Counted from the stretch's first letter, positions 25,851-35,480 are shown. The stretch: 64,000 bases of DNA from Sphingomonas sp. BK580 (GCF_014194975.1 NZ_JACIAY010000016.1:1-64000); one strand, 5' to 3'. The notes: generated from the sequence alone by a model not told the origin. A program made the numbers and translations.

Positions 25851-27509
25851 TCACGGCGCCTCGACGAACGGTCCGATCACGGTGCCGACGAAGCCGCCAG
25901 CCCGCTGCGTGCTGAGGAAGGTCACGTCGAGACGGTCACCCAGCGTCCGCCGCTCGCCGCCGGCGGTATAGTCGAACGCCATCGTGCCGCCGTCGGCGCG
26001 GATCGTCAGCGTCACCGCGCCGCTCGCCTCGATCGGCGCGGAGGCCACGAGCGTGTCACTGTCCGCGAGGTCGCGCTTGTACAGCGCCACCACCGCGCGG
26101 CCGTCCACCCGGGTGACCGCGAACTCGAGCAGCGAGCGGTCGCTCTGCACCGCCGCCAGCCCGGCGCGCGCGCCGTCGTGCTCGGGCGCGAAGCGCAGCA
26201 CGGTCGATACCGTGGCGACATGGTGCTGCTGACGCCGGCCGAGGAAAGCGGGGGTGCCGCTCAGGTCGCCGAAGCGGCCTGCGGCGTGCAGCTCGAGCGT
26301 CCCGCCGGCCAAGCGATAGAAAGGCTGGCGCGGCGTGCGGATCCCGATCCACTGCATGGCGAGTGTGGTGTCGTCGAACTCGTCGACATAGCCGAAGTCG
26401 CCGCTCGTCGGGAGCGCGCGCGGGGGGCTCGCCGGCAGCCGAGGCCGCGCCGCGACGAAGGGGATCGCGCGCCCGCGCTCGAGGATGTGCGGCCAACCGT
26501 CGCGCCACGTCACCGGCAGCAGGAAGGTCTCGCGGCCGATGGTGTAATGGCCGTCGGCATAGGGCCGCGTCGCCAGGAAGGTCGCCCACCAGTCGCCGTT
26601 CTGCGTCTCTACCAGCTTGGCGTGGCCCGCCGAGGTGACCGGGTGCGCGCGGTCCGCCGGCAGGTCCCACTGCGTCAGGATCGGATTGCCGGCATAGGGG
26701 ACGAACGGCCCGCGCAGCGCGCGCGAGCGGAACACGACCTGCGAGTGATGGTCGCCGGTGCCGCCCTCCGCCGCGGTGAGATAGTAGAAGCCGTCCCTCT
26801 TGAGCAGGTGCGGCCCCTCGATCCATACCGGCTTGGTGGTGAGATCGACGCCGCCGTTGACGAGCTGCGTGCTCACGCCGACCATCTTGCCCGCGCGCCA
26901 GTCATATTCCTGTACCCACAGCGCGCGGTGGCCGTCGTAGCGCGGCGGCTCGGCGGGCGCGCGGTTGTTGACGATATAGGCGCGATCGCCTTCCCAGTAG
27001 ATCGACGGATCGATCCCCTCGAACGGCAGCGAGATCGGCTTGGACCAGGGGCCGGCAGGGTCGCGCGCAGTGATGATGAAATTGCCGCCGCACGAGACAC
27101 AGGTGTTGGCGATGTAGAAGATTCCGGCGTGATAGGAGATGTCGGGCGCGAACACCGCCTCCGAGACGCGCCGCCCGGTGAAGTCGAGCTGGTCGGGGCG
27201 GTCGATCGCGTTGCCGATCTGGGTCCAGTCGACCAGGTTCCTGGAGTGGAACACCGGCAGCCCTGGGAAGTGCGCGAAGGACGAGTTGACGAGATAGTAG
27301 TCGTCGCCGACTCGAGTAACCGAGGGGTCGGGGTAGTAGCCGCTGAGGATCGGGTTGCGATACTGTCCGCGAGCCAGCGGCGCCTGCTCCTGCGCGCGAC
27401 CCTCGTAGGTGAAGCGCTCGAAGCGGGCCACCTGTGCGGTGGCGGCGGCGCTCGCCACGGTGAGCAGCACGCCCAGTCCCGCGCCGACATGACTCGTCGT
27501 TCGCCGCAT
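25851..27509 (-). CDS. Exported GH43 glycoside hydrolase
   Basis: A 552-residue glycoside hydrolase family 43 enzyme (arabinofuranosidase or beta-xylosidase type). After a signal peptide (residues 1-26, ATAQVA), the five-bladed propeller carries the three expected acids: base Asp in GYYPDPSVTR, modulator Asp in EGIDPSIYW and acid Glu in IEGPHLLKRDG. The C-terminal 180 residues look like the beta-sandwich found in XynB-like members. The ATG at 27509 follows AGGAGAGGTGAG; an upstream in-frame start is less likely. Periplasmic or surface location fits a role in trimming imported or external xylan/arabinan oligosaccharides. A LacI-type operator lies 45 bp upstream. Confidence 0.9.
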   Translation of the reverse strand: MRRTTSHVGAGLGVLLTVASAAATAQVARFERFTYEGRAQEQAPLARGQYRNPILSGYYPDPSVTRVGDDYYLVNSSFAHFPGLPVFHSRNLVDWTQIGNAIDRPDQLDFTGRRVSEAVFAPDISYHAGIFYIANTCVSCGGNFIITARDPAGPWSKPISLPFEGIDPSIYWEGDRAYIVNNRAPAEPPRYDGHRALWVQEYDWRAGKMVGVSTQLVNGGVDLTTKPVWIEGPHLLKRDGFYYLTAAEGGTGDHHSQVVFRSRALRGPFVPYAGNPILTQWDLPADRAHPVTSAGHAKLVETQNGDWWATFLATRPYADGHYTIGRETFLLPVTWRDGWPHILERGRAIPFVAARPRLPASPPRALPTSGDFGYVDEFDDTTLAMQWIGIRTPRQPFYRLAGGTLELHAAGRFGDLSGTPAFLGRRQQHHVATVSTVLRFAPEHDGARAGLAAVQSDRSLLEFAVTRVDGRAVVALYKRDLADSDTLVASAPIEASGAVTLTIRADGGTMAFDYTAGGERRTLGDRLDVTFLSTQRAGGFVGTVIGPFVEAP

Positions 27510-27553
27510 CTCACCTCTCCTCACCGCCCGCGGTCGTGAGCCGCGATCGTAGG

Positions 27554-27567
27554 GGTTACCGCTAACA
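27554..27567 (-). promoter_or_regulatory. LacI-family operator-like site before the exported GH43
   Basis: Read on the minus strand the site is TGTTAGCGGTAACC, a 14-bp near-palindrome with a central CG, in the pattern of the sites at 3185-3198 and 28786-28799. It lies between the lacI-type gene and the GH43 gene and shows that the latter has its own regulated promoter. Confidence 0.65.
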
Positions 27568-27605
27568 TGACAAGCCACGCGTCCTCGGCACCGCTCGGGG
27601 AGCGC

Positions 27606-28634
27606 TCAGGAGGCGGGCGCCGCGGTCGACTCGCGCTCGATCAGGACGTGATCGAGCACGCGCGCCGCGCAGCGCACGCTCTTGCCCCGCGCCGCGCGCA
27701 TCTCGTCGATCAGCAGCCGCAGCGCCTCGCCCGCCAGCTCCTGCACGGGCTGGCGGATCGTCGTCAGCGGCGGCCAAAGCGTGGTCGCGGCGATACTGTC
27801 GTCCATCCCGGCGACGGTCAGATCGCGCGGCACGTCGAGATGGCGACGGTGCGCCACCGAGACGACCGCCGCGGCCATGTCGTCGTTGCTGGCGAAGATC
27901 GCGCTCGGCGGTGCGGGCGCGTCGAGCAGTCGCTCGCCCGCGACCAGGCCCGAGGCGTAGCTGAAATCCCCCTGCGCGACGCAGGTCTCGACGCCCGCCT
28001 CGTGCGCGGCATCGGTGAAGCCGACGAGCCGCTCGGCGCTGGCGGACTGGTCGGGGTTCCCGACGATGAAGCCGATGCGGCGATGGCCGAGCGCGATCAG
28101 GTGGCGGGTCATGTCGTACGCGGCGCGGCGATCGTCGATGCCGACCGAGATGGCGTCGGCGACCCGCCCCGCGACGACCGCCATCGGCAGCCCGGCATCG
28201 CGCAGGATCCGCCGCACCGTCCCTGACTCGCCCAAGGGCGGCGTCAGGATCACGCCACCGATCCCGGAGCCGATCAGCTGCTCGATCTCGGCGTGGCTCG
28301 GCACGCCGCCGTGCTTGCCCTTCAGCAGGATCAGCTGTGCCGCGCGCGCCGACGCCTCCTCGAACACGCCGGCGAGGAAGCCGCTCATGAAGGCGGCGCT
28401 CGGGTTCGCGTAGATCACGCCGATGCGCAGCTCGCGCGAGGTGACGAGGCTGCGCGCCGAGAGGTTGGGGGTGTAGTTGAGCTCGCGGATCGTGGCATTG
28501 ACCAGCTCGCGCGTCTGCTCGCGCACGCCCGGATCGCCGTTGATCACGCGCGAGACCGTCATCGGCGACACGCCGGCCTGTTTGGCGACGTCGATGATCG
28601 TCACGCCGCGGCGACGTCCTCTCGGCTCGGGCAC
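27606..28634 (-). CDS. LacI-family transcriptional regulator
   Basis: A 342-residue repressor. The N-terminal helix-turn-helix with the hinge helix (TIIDVAKQAGVSPMTVSRVI, then NYTPNLSARSL) is canonical, followed by a periplasmic-binding-protein-like effector domain. A GTG at 28634, with AAGGA 5 nt before it, gives the usual family length; an in-frame ATG at 28715 would add 27 Arg-rich residues. It is divergent from the MFS-GH43 operon and upstream of the exported GH43. It probably represses them until a xylose- or arabinose-containing sugar binds. Confidence 0.92.
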   Translation of the reverse strand: MPEPRGRRRGVTIIDVAKQAGVSPMTVSRVINGDPGVREQTRELVNATIRELNYTPNLSARSLVTSRELRIGVIYANPSAAFMSGFLAGVFEEASARAAQLILLKGKHGGVPSHAEIEQLIGSGIGGVILTPPLGESGTVRRILRDAGLPMAVVAGRVADAISVGIDDRRAAYDMTRHLIALGHRRIGFIVGNPDQSASAERLVGFTDAAHEAGVETCVAQGDFSYASGLVAGERLLDAPAPPSAIFASNDDMAAAVVSVAHRRHLDVPRDLTVAGMDDSIAATTLWPPLTTIRQPVQELAGEALRLLIDEMRAARGKSVRCAARVLDHVLIERESTAAPAS

Positions 28635-28785
28635 GTCGGTCCTTGTCCTCGCGCCGTCGACCGCCGTCGGCGCCTCTCGCGCACCGACCTGCCTCGCGGC
28701 GGGAGGGCGCGTCAATGGCGCCGGCGCCGCCGCGATCTGCTAGCGAGCGCTTGTCAGCCGCGGGTGCAACCGCGTACGACGCTAC

Positions 28786-28799
28786 TGGTAACGTTACCG
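28786..28799. promoter_or_regulatory. LacI-family operator before the MFS-GH43 operon
   Basis: TGGTAACGTTACCG contains a perfect 12-bp palindrome (GGTAACGTTACC, 28787-28798). It sits immediately before the Shine-Dalgarno GGAGGG (28801-28806) of the MFS gene and downstream of a possible promoter (TTGTCA 28751-28756, TACGAC 28775-28780), the position expected for a repressor blocking transcription start. It could also control lacI itself. Confidence 0.75.
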
Positions 28800-28809
28800 A
28801 GGAGGGCGG

Positions 28810-30051
28810 GTGGCGCGGTTCCCCTATGTGCGCTGGACGATCATCGCGCTGTTCGTCGGCGCGATGGTGATCAACTATCTCGCGCGCAGCGTCCTCGGCG
28901 TCGCCGCACCCGCGATCATGGCCGAGCAGTCGATCTCTTCGGCGCAATATTCCTGGATCACCGGCGCGTTCCAGATCGGCATCATGTTCCAGCCGGTGGC
29001 GGGCTATCTGCTCGACGTGATCGGGCTCAAGATCGGCTTCACCTTGTTCGTGGCGGTGTGGTCGCTGATCACCGTCGGCCACGGGCTGGCGACCGGCTGG
29101 CTCGGGTTCGCCGGCCTGCGCGGCGCGCTCGGGCTGGTCGAGGGCTCGGCCCAGCCCGCCGGCATGAAGGTGGTGGCGGAGTGGTTCCCCGCGCGCGAGC
29201 GCGGCGTCGCGGGCGGGATCTACCAGATCGGCGCCTCGTTCGGCGCGGTGTTCGCGCCGCCGCTGGTCGCCTGGGCGGTCTTCCACCACAGCTGGCGCGC
29301 CGCCTTCTTCGTCGCCGGCGGCCTCGGGCTGCTGTGGGTCGTCGCCTGGCTGCTGTGGTACGCGCCGCCCGCGCGCCACGGGCTGATCTCGGCGGGCGAA
29401 CGACAGCTGATCGCGGACGGGCAGGAGGCGGCGCTGGCGCGGCACCGCCGCCGGCCGCCGCTGGGCGAGCTGCTGCGCCGGCGCAACCTGTGGGCGATCG
29501 CCGGCGCGCGCTTCCTCGCCGATCCGGTGTGGGGCATGCTGTCGCTGTGGATGCCGCTGTACCTTGTCCAGGCGCGCCACTTCGACCTCAAGCAGATCGC
29601 GCTGTTCGCCTGGCTGCCCTTCCTCGCCGCCGACCTCGGCTGCCTGTTCGGCCCGGCGGTGGTCGCCTGGCTGCAGCGCCGCGGGATCAACCTGATCGAC
29701 GCGCGGCGCGGCGCCTTTACGCTCGGCGCGGTGCTGATGACGGGCATGATCTTCGTCGGCACGGTGACCAGCCCGGTCGCGGCGGTGGCGCTGCTGTGCC
29801 TGGGCGGCTTCGCGCACCAGACGCTGTCGGTCACCGTGATCACGATGGTGTCCGACCTGTTCCCGCAGGACCAGGTGGCGACGGCGACCGGGATCTCGGG
29901 CACCGCGGCGAATCTCGGCGTGCTGATCTTCACGCTGGTGCTGGGCTCGCTGGTCGACCAGGTCGGTTACCAACCCTTCTTCATCCTGCTCGGCCTGCTC
30001 GACCTCGTCGGTGCGGCGCTGCTCTGGTCGAACATCCGAAAGCCGTCATGA
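28810..30051 (+). CDS. MFS transporter
   Basis: A 413-residue major facilitator with about 12 hydrophobic segments, similar in layout to the anion:cation symporter (ExuT-like) branch: ARSVLGVAAPAIM near residue 24, FRG-type AGLRGALGLVEGSAQPA near 108. It imports a sugar, sugar acid or oligosaccharide across the inner membrane. The GTG start has GGAGGG 3 nt before it. Its stop overlaps the ATG of the GH43 gene (ATGA), so transporter and hydrolase are co-translated: the import of a xylosidic or arabinosidic oligosaccharide followed by cytoplasmic cleavage is the likely sequence. Confidence 0.9.
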   Translation: MARFPYVRWTIIALFVGAMVINYLARSVLGVAAPAIMAEQSISSAQYSWITGAFQIGIMFQPVAGYLLDVIGLKIGFTLFVAVWSLITVGHGLATGWLGFAGLRGALGLVEGSAQPAGMKVVAEWFPARERGVAGGIYQIGASFGAVFAPPLVAWAVFHHSWRAAFFVAGGLGLLWVVAWLLWYAPPARHGLISAGERQLIADGQEAALARHRRRPPLGELLRRRNLWAIAGARFLADPVWGMLSLWMPLYLVQARHFDLKQIALFAWLPFLAADLGCLFGPAVVAWLQRRGINLIDARRGAFTLGAVLMTGMIFVGTVTSPVAAVALLCLGGFAHQTLSVTVITMVSDLFPQDQVATATGISGTAANLGVLIFTLVLGSLVDQVGYQPFFILLGLLDLVGAALLWSNIRKPS

Positions 30052-31649
30052 CCATCCGCAATCCCATCCTGCGCGGGTTCAACCCCGACCCCTCGATCGT
30101 CCGCGTCGGCGCGGACTATTATCTCGCCACCTCGACCTTCGAGTGGTTTCCCGGCGTGCAGATCCACCATTCGCGCGACCTCGCCGATTGGCGATTGGCC
30201 GCGCGACCGCTGCACCGCCCCGGCCAACTCGACCTGCGCGGCGACCCGGACTCCTGTGGTGTCTGGGCCGCCGACCTCAGCCACGCCGACGGCCGCTTCC
30301 ACCTCGTCTACACCGACGTGAAACGCTATGGGCGCACCACCGTGGGCGGTGCGGCGGGCGTGTCGCTGCGCGACTTCCACAACTACTGGGTGTGGAGCGA
30401 CCGGGTCGACGGTGACTGGTCCGATCCCGTTCACCTCAACAGCAGCGGCTTCGACCCCGCACTGTTCCACGACGACGACGGGCGCAGCTGGCTGCTCAAC
30501 ATGCTGTGGGACCATCGCCCCGGCCGCGGCCGCTTCGGCGGGATCGTGGTGCAAGAGCTCGACCGCGCCGCCGGCCAGCTGATCGGCGAGCGCCGTGTCA
30601 TCTTCCACGGTACCGCACTGGGCTTCACCGAGGGACCGCACCTCTACAAGCGCGACGGCTGGTATCATCTCCTCGTCGCCGAGGGCGGCACCGAGCGCAA
30701 CCACGCGGTGGTGATGGCGCGCTCGCGCACGCTGTTCGGCCCGTACGAGCCGCACCCCGATGGACCGGTGCTCACCGCCAAGGACCGGCCGGACGCGCCC
30801 TTGCAGCGGACCGGCCACGGCGATCTGGTCGATGCGCCCGACGGCACCACCTGGCTCACCTATCTGTGCGGGCGCCCGCTACCGGCGAGCGACCGCTGCG
30901 TGCTGGGGCGCGAGACCGCGATCCAGCCGATGCGCTGGGGCGAGGACGGCTGGCTGCGCACGCTGAACGGCGATGCGCTTCCCGTCGCCAGTGTCGGCAC
31001 GGCCGGCGGCGCGCGGCCACGGGTGTGCGAGCGCGACGACTTCGCCGGCTCGGTGCTGCCGCCCGCCTTCCAGTGGCTGCGGACGCCCTTTCCCGAGCAG
31101 ATCTTCAGCCTGACGGCACGGCCGGGCTGGCTGCGGCTGCACGGGCGCGAGACGATCGGGAGCCACTTCACGCAGGCGCTGGTCGCGCGGCGCCCGCTCG
31201 CCTTCCACTACGCCGCGGAGACGCTGCTCGACTACGCTCCCGCCCATTTCCAGCAGGCCGCGGGATTGGTCTGCTATTACAACGCGACCAAGTTCCACTT
31301 CCTCCATCTCACCGTGGGCGACCGAGGCGAGCGGCTGGCACAGGTACTCTCCGTGCTGCCGCTCGACGAGGGCGTCAGCACGGTGAGCGCCCCGGTCGCT
31401 GTCGGCGCGGGGCCGGTGGCGCTGCGCGCGGAGGTCGACCACGAGCGGCTGCGCTTCGCGGTGCGTGCCGAGGACGAGGAGGAGTGGACGTGGCTGCCCG
31501 AGACGTTCGCCGCCGACCTGCTCTCCGACGAGGCCACCTTGCCCGGCCTGCCCAATTTCACGGGAACGTTCATCGGCATGGCGTGCCAGGACATGTCGGG
31601 CACCGGGCGGCCGGCCGACTTCCGCTATTTCCACTATCTCGAGGAGTGA
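30048..31649 (+). CDS. Cytoplasmic GH43 beta-xylosidase-like hydrolase
   Basis: A 533-residue GH43 enzyme without a signal peptide, with the length and motifs of XynB-type beta-xylosidases: base Asp in FNPDPSIVR (about residue 14), STFEWFPGVQI, modulator Asp in GFDPALFHD and acid Glu in TEGPHLYKRDG. The C-terminal half fits the family's beta-sandwich domain. The ATG overlaps the MFS stop. It would split xylo-oligosaccharides or arabinosides brought in by the transporter. It differs from the exported GH43 upstream of the cluster, so the two probably work in different compartments. Confidence 0.92.
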   Translation: MTIRNPILRGFNPDPSIVRVGADYYLATSTFEWFPGVQIHHSRDLADWRLAARPLHRPGQLDLRGDPDSCGVWAADLSHADGRFHLVYTDVKRYGRTTVGGAAGVSLRDFHNYWVWSDRVDGDWSDPVHLNSSGFDPALFHDDDGRSWLLNMLWDHRPGRGRFGGIVVQELDRAAGQLIGERRVIFHGTALGFTEGPHLYKRDGWYHLLVAEGGTERNHAVVMARSRTLFGPYEPHPDGPVLTAKDRPDAPLQRTGHGDLVDAPDGTTWLTYLCGRPLPASDRCVLGRETAIQPMRWGEDGWLRTLNGDALPVASVGTAGGARPRVCERDDFAGSVLPPAFQWLRTPFPEQIFSLTARPGWLRLHGRETIGSHFTQALVARRPLAFHYAAETLLDYAPAHFQQAAGLVCYYNATKFHFLHLTVGDRGERLAQVLSVLPLDEGVSTVSAPVAVGAGPVALRAEVDHERLRFAVRAEDEEEWTWLPETFAADLLSDEATLPGLPNFTGTFIGMACQDMSGTGRPADFRYFHYLEE

Positions 31650-31714
31650 CGCCGGCGGGACGTCAGAGATAGTTCGGCTCACTTCCCCCGATCGTCGATG
31701 GCGAGATGCCGCGC

Positions 31715-32902
31715 TCAGCTCGTCAGCGCGGCGGCGATCCGCTCCGCCAGCCGCGCCGCGACGGACGTCTTGGGCAGTCGCTCCCAGGTCTCCACCCCCT
31801 CCGCGGTGACGAGCTGCACCGTGTTGGCGTCCCCGCCCATCACGTCGCCCGAGACGTCGTTGGCGACGATCCAGTCGACGCCCTTGCGCGCGCGCTTGGC
31901 GGTGGCGTGCGCGACGATCTGCTCGGTCTCCGCGGCGAACCCGACCAGCAGGCGCGGCCGGCGCGGGTCGGTCGCGAGCCCGGCGAGGATGTCGGGGTTG
32001 GCGACCAGCGCCAGCGGCGCCGGCGCGGTGCCGTCCTTCTTCAGCTTCTGCGGCGCCGCCTGCTCGACGCGCCAGTCGGCCACCGCGGCCACCATCACCG
32101 CGGCGTCGGCGGGGAGCGCGGCGTCGACCGCCGCCGCCATCTCGGCCGCGGTCGCGACGTCCACCCGGTCGACCCCGGCCGGGGTGGCGAGCGCCACCGG
32201 GCCCGCCACCAAGGTGACGCGCGCGCCGAGCTCGGCGAGCGCCGCGGCGAGGGCGAACCCCTGCTTCCCCGAGGAGCGGTTGGCGATGTAGCGTACCGGG
32301 TCGATCGGCTCGTGCGTCGGCCCCGCCGCGACGAGTATGTGCCGCCCCGCCAGCGCGCCCCCGGCACGCGGGGCGAGCGCGCGCTCGATCCGGTCGGCGA
32401 TCGCGAGCGGCTCGGGCAGCCGACCGGGGCCGAACTCGCCGCACGCCATCGCGCCCTCGTCGGGCTCCATCACCGTGACGCCGTCGGCCCGCAGCCGAGC
32501 GACGTTGCGCTGGGTCGCGGGGTGAAGCCACATGCGCACGTTCATCGCCGGCGCGGCGAGCACCGGCTTGTCGGTGGCGAGCAGCAGCGTGGTGGCGAGA
32601 TCGTTCGCCAGTCCCGCCGCCATGCGCGCGAGCAGGTCGGCGGTGGCGGGCGCGACGACGACGAGATCGGCCTCGCGGCTGAGCTGGATATGCCCCATCT
32701 CGGCCTCGTCCTTGAGGTCCCACAGGTCGGTGTAGACCTTGTCCTCGCTCAGCGCGGCGAGCGTCATCGCGGTGACGAAATGCGCGCCTCCCTCGGTCAG
32801 CACGCAGCGCACCCGATGGCCGCGGCGACGCAGCGTGCGCACCAGCTCGCACGACTTGTAGGCGGCGATTCCACCCCCGACGATCAGCAGGATGCGGCTC
32901 AT
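31715..32902 (-). CDS. coaBC: Bifunctional phosphopantothenoylcysteine decarboxylase / phosphopantothenate-cysteine ligase
   Basis: A 395-residue two-domain enzyme of coenzyme A synthesis. The N-terminal CoaC flavoprotein domain (about 1-180) has GGGIAAYKSCELVR, the active-site histidine segment and PAMNVRMW; the C-terminal CoaB ligase has AGPTHEPIDPVRYIANRSSGKQG and a conserved lysine-containing strand. The ATG at 32902 overlaps the stop of the membrane protein gene upstream. It closes a coupled chain ubiE-ubiB-membrane protein-coaBC. Confidence 0.95.
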   Translation of the reverse strand: MSRILLIVGGGIAAYKSCELVRTLRRRGHRVRCVLTEGGAHFVTAMTLAALSEDKVYTDLWDLKDEAEMGHIQLSREADLVVVAPATADLLARMAAGLANDLATTLLLATDKPVLAAPAMNVRMWLHPATQRNVARLRADGVTVMEPDEGAMACGEFGPGRLPEPLAIADRIERALAPRAGGALAGRHILVAAGPTHEPIDPVRYIANRSSGKQGFALAAALAELGARVTLVAGPVALATPAGVDRVDVATAAEMAAAVDAALPADAAVMVAAVADWRVEQAAPQKLKKDGTAPAPLALVANPDILAGLATDPRRPRLLVGFAAETEQIVAHATAKRARKGVDWIVANDVSGDVMGGDANTVQLVTAEGVETWERLPKTSVAARLAERIAAALTS

Positions 32903-33945
32903 CGCGTCACCCTCGTCACCGTGATGCGACGGCGCCCCGGCGCGCGCCGCAGCAGGTCGGCGATCGCGTCGGGCGCGAACGCGAGCCCGGGCGCGACCAG
33001 CGCGGCAGCGAGCGTGGCGCTGTGCAGCCCGGCGACCCGCCCATCGGCGGCGACCCCCGCCAGCACGAGCGCGACCACGCGCGGGCCGAGCGCGCGCGGC
33101 AGGGTCGCCCAGCCGAGCAGCGCGAGCATCAGCAGCACGGCCGCCAGCCCAGGGGCGGCACCGGGCAAGCCGGCGCCGAGCAGCCGCGCCAGCGCGCTCG
33201 GCGGCGCGATCGACAGGAGGACGGCCTCCGGCGCGGGCGGCGCCACCGCGTCGATCGCCCACAGGTGGCAGCCCAGCACCGCGCCGCCCACCGCGAGCGC
33301 GGCGAGCCAGCCGAGCGCCTCACGCGCGGTGCCGTCGTGGAGCGCCAGCGCGGCCATCACCGCTGGCACGAGCAGCGCGGCGGGATCGATCACCGCGGCG
33401 GCGCAGCCGAGCGCGGCGGCGGTGCCCCACCGCTCGGCGCGGCGCAGCAGCACGGCGTAAGCGGCAAGCAGCGCGCCCCAGCCAGCATGCGGCGCCTGCT
33501 CCCAGAGCAGCGCGACCGCGGCGGTGCCGGCGACAAGCAGCAGTGCGGCGAGCACCTGCCCCGCGACGCCGGCGAACAGCGGGGTGAGCCGCTGCACTCC
33601 GACCGCGACCAGCCCCGCGAGCGCGGCCCCGACCAGCAGCAGCATCGCCCAGTTCGGCATCGCGGCGCTCACCGCGGCGAGCGTCGGCGGCAGCGTGCGC
33701 GCGTCGCCGGCGTCAGGCGCGGTGCGCGCCAGGTCGCGGAAGGTCTCGTAGTAGCGGCCGCCGTGCCGCATCGCCGCCACGATCGAGTCGTGCAGCAGCT
33801 CGGCGGCGGGCCGCGCGCTCGCCTCGGACAGGCCGGCGGCGGCGATCAGGCCGAGCAGCAGCGCCGCGCACCACCACCGCGCCGCGCCGCGCTCGATCCG
33901 GCCGAGGCGGGTCGGCGCGACGAGCAGCAGCGGCGCGGGCGTCAC
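32899..33945 (-). CDS. Polytopic membrane protein, unknown function
   Basis: A 348-residue Ala/Leu-rich protein with about eight to nine hydrophobic segments and a conserved-looking loop after the first one (GGRYYETFRDLART near residue 60). The layout, with an early periplasmic loop and many helices, recalls GT-C glycosyltransferase-like or DUF2029-like proteins, but this is a weak resemblance. The GTG at 33945 overlaps the ubiB stop, and its stop overlaps the coaBC start. Its place between ubiB and coaBC suggests co-expression, not necessarily a shared pathway. Confidence 0.75.
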   Translation of the reverse strand: MTPAPLLLVAPTRLGRIERGAARWWCAALLLGLIAAAGLSEASARPAAELLHDSIVAAMRHGGRYYETFRDLARTAPDAGDARTLPPTLAAVSAAMPNWAMLLLVGAALAGLVAVGVQRLTPLFAGVAGQVLAALLLVAGTAAVALLWEQAPHAGWGALLAAYAVLLRRAERWGTAAALGCAAAVIDPAALLVPAVMAALALHDGTAREALGWLAALAVGGAVLGCHLWAIDAVAPPAPEAVLLSIAPPSALARLLGAGLPGAAPGLAAVLLMLALLGWATLPRALGPRVVALVLAGVAADGRVAGLHSATLAAALVAPGLAFAPDAIADLLRRAPGRRRITVTRVTR

Positions 33946-35480
33946 CACGGCGCCGCCAGCAGCATCGCGCCCGCGCCGGCGGCGAGGCCGAGCGCGCCGA
34001 CCAGCGCGTAGCGCCAGCCGCCACCGACCCGCACCACCTGGATCTCCTTGAGGGGCGGGCGCGGCGGCGCGCCGCCCGGCGCCGGGAAGCGTGCCTCGAT
34101 GCGCCGCACCAGCTCCGGGAGTCGCGCCAGCGTGCGCACGTCGGCGACGAGCCGGTCGGCGATCGCCGCCTCGGGGCCGAGCTCGGTGCGGATCCAGTCC
34201 TCGACCAGCGGCGCGGCGGTGATCCAGAGGTTGATGTCGGGGTCGAGCGCGGTGGCGACGCCCTCCACCATCACCATCGTCTTCTGCAGCAGCAGCAGGT
34301 GCGGTTGGGTGACCATGTCGAAGTCGCGCGTGATGCCGAACAGCCCGTCGAGCATCATGCCGATCGACATGTCCTTGACCGGCAGGCCGCGCATCGGCTC
34401 GCCCACGGCGCGCAGCGCGGTGGCGAATTCCTCGACGCTGTGGTGCGCCGGGACATATTGCGCCTCGAAGTGGATCTCGGCGACGCGGCGATAATTGCCG
34501 GTGATCAGGCCGTAGAGGATCTCGGCCAGCCACACCCGCGCGCGCCGGTCGATCCGCCCCATGATGCCGAAGTCGATCGCCGCGACCTGGTCGCCGGGCA
34601 GCGCGAACAGATTGCCCTGGTGCAGGTCGGCGTGGAAGAAGCCGTCGGCGATCGCCTGGCGCAGGAAGGCGTGGACCAGCACGCGCGCCAGCTCGGGCAG
34701 GTCGTAGCCGGCCTCGATCAGCGCCGCGCGATCGGACAGTTTGATGCCGTCGATCCACTCGATCGTCAGCACCTTGCCCGTGGTGCGTGCCCAGTCGACC
34801 GCGGGGACGACGAATTTGGGCTCGGCCGTCATCGTCTCGGCCAGCTCGGACGCCGAGGCCGCCTCGCGCGTGAAGTTGAGCTCGCGCGCGGTCCAGCGTT
34901 TGAACGTCTCGATCACCAGCCGCGGCTGGAGCCGGGCGATCTCGCCGCCCATCGGCTCGATCTGCGCCGCCGCCCATTCATAAGTGTCGATCGCGCGCGC
35001 GAAATCCTCCTCGACGCCGGGACGCAGCACCTTGACCGCGACGCGGCGGCCGTCGGTGGTGACGGCGCGGTGGACCTGCGCGATCGAGGCCGAGCCGACC
35101 GGCACCTCCTCGATCTCGCGGAACAAGGTGTCGAGCGGGCGGCCGAAGCTGGTCCGCATCACCTGCGAGATCGCGGCATAGGGCACCGGCGGGATCGAGT
35201 CCTGCAGCCGCAGCAGGTCGTGCGCTGCCTCCTCGCCGACCAGGTCGGGGCGGGTGGCGAGCGTCTGGCCGAACTTGATCGCCGCCGGCCCGAGCGCCTC
35301 GAAGGCGTCGGCGTAGCGCGGCGTCGCGGGCACGCGGGCGCCGAGCCGCGCCAGCCGCAGCAGCCGGCGCAGCCGCGGCGGCGTGTTGAGGTCGCGCTCG
35401 AGCCCGCGCAGCGCGCCGTGCCGCGCCAGCGTGCGCCCCCAGGTGAGCAGCCGCCAGGTGTGGACGATCGGTGAGGTCAC
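33942..35480 (-). CDS. ubiB: Ubiquinone biosynthesis kinase-like protein UbiB
   Basis: A 512-residue ABC1/ADCK/UbiB atypical kinase-like protein needed for ubiquinone synthesis; it does not itself hydroxylate. The KxGQ motif (AAIKFGQTLATRPD, about residue 70), an Ala-rich nucleotide loop (PVGSASIAQVHRA), the catalytic-like DLHQGN and the DFG are visible, followed by two C-terminal hydrophobic helices. The GTG start overlaps the ubiE stop. Confidence 0.95.
   Translation of the reverse strand: MTSPIVHTWRLLTWGRTLARHGALRGLERDLNTPPRLRRLLRLARLGARVPATPRYADAFEALGPAAIKFGQTLATRPDLVGEEAAHDLLRLQDSIPPVPYAAISQVMRTSFGRPLDTLFREIEEVPVGSASIAQVHRAVTTDGRRVAVKVLRPGVEEDFARAIDTYEWAAAQIEPMGGEIARLQPRLVIETFKRWTARELNFTREAASASELAETMTAEPKFVVPAVDWARTTGKVLTIEWIDGIKLSDRAALIEAGYDLPELARVLVHAFLRQAIADGFFHADLHQGNLFALPGDQVAAIDFGIMGRIDRRARVWLAEILYGLITGNYRRVAEIHFEAQYVPAHHSVEEFATALRAVGEPMRGLPVKDMSIGMMLDGLFGITRDFDMVTQPHLLLLQKTMVMVEGVATALDPDINLWITAAPLVEDWIRTELGPEAAIADRLVADVRTLARLPELVRRIEARFPAPGGAPPRPPLKEIQVVRVGGGWRYALVGALGLAAGAGAMLLAAPW

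Noticed and set aside
27562..29973. 803-codon minus-strand frame across the lacI and MFS genes
   Set aside because: It runs through a divergent promoter with an operator and two well supported genes in other frames.
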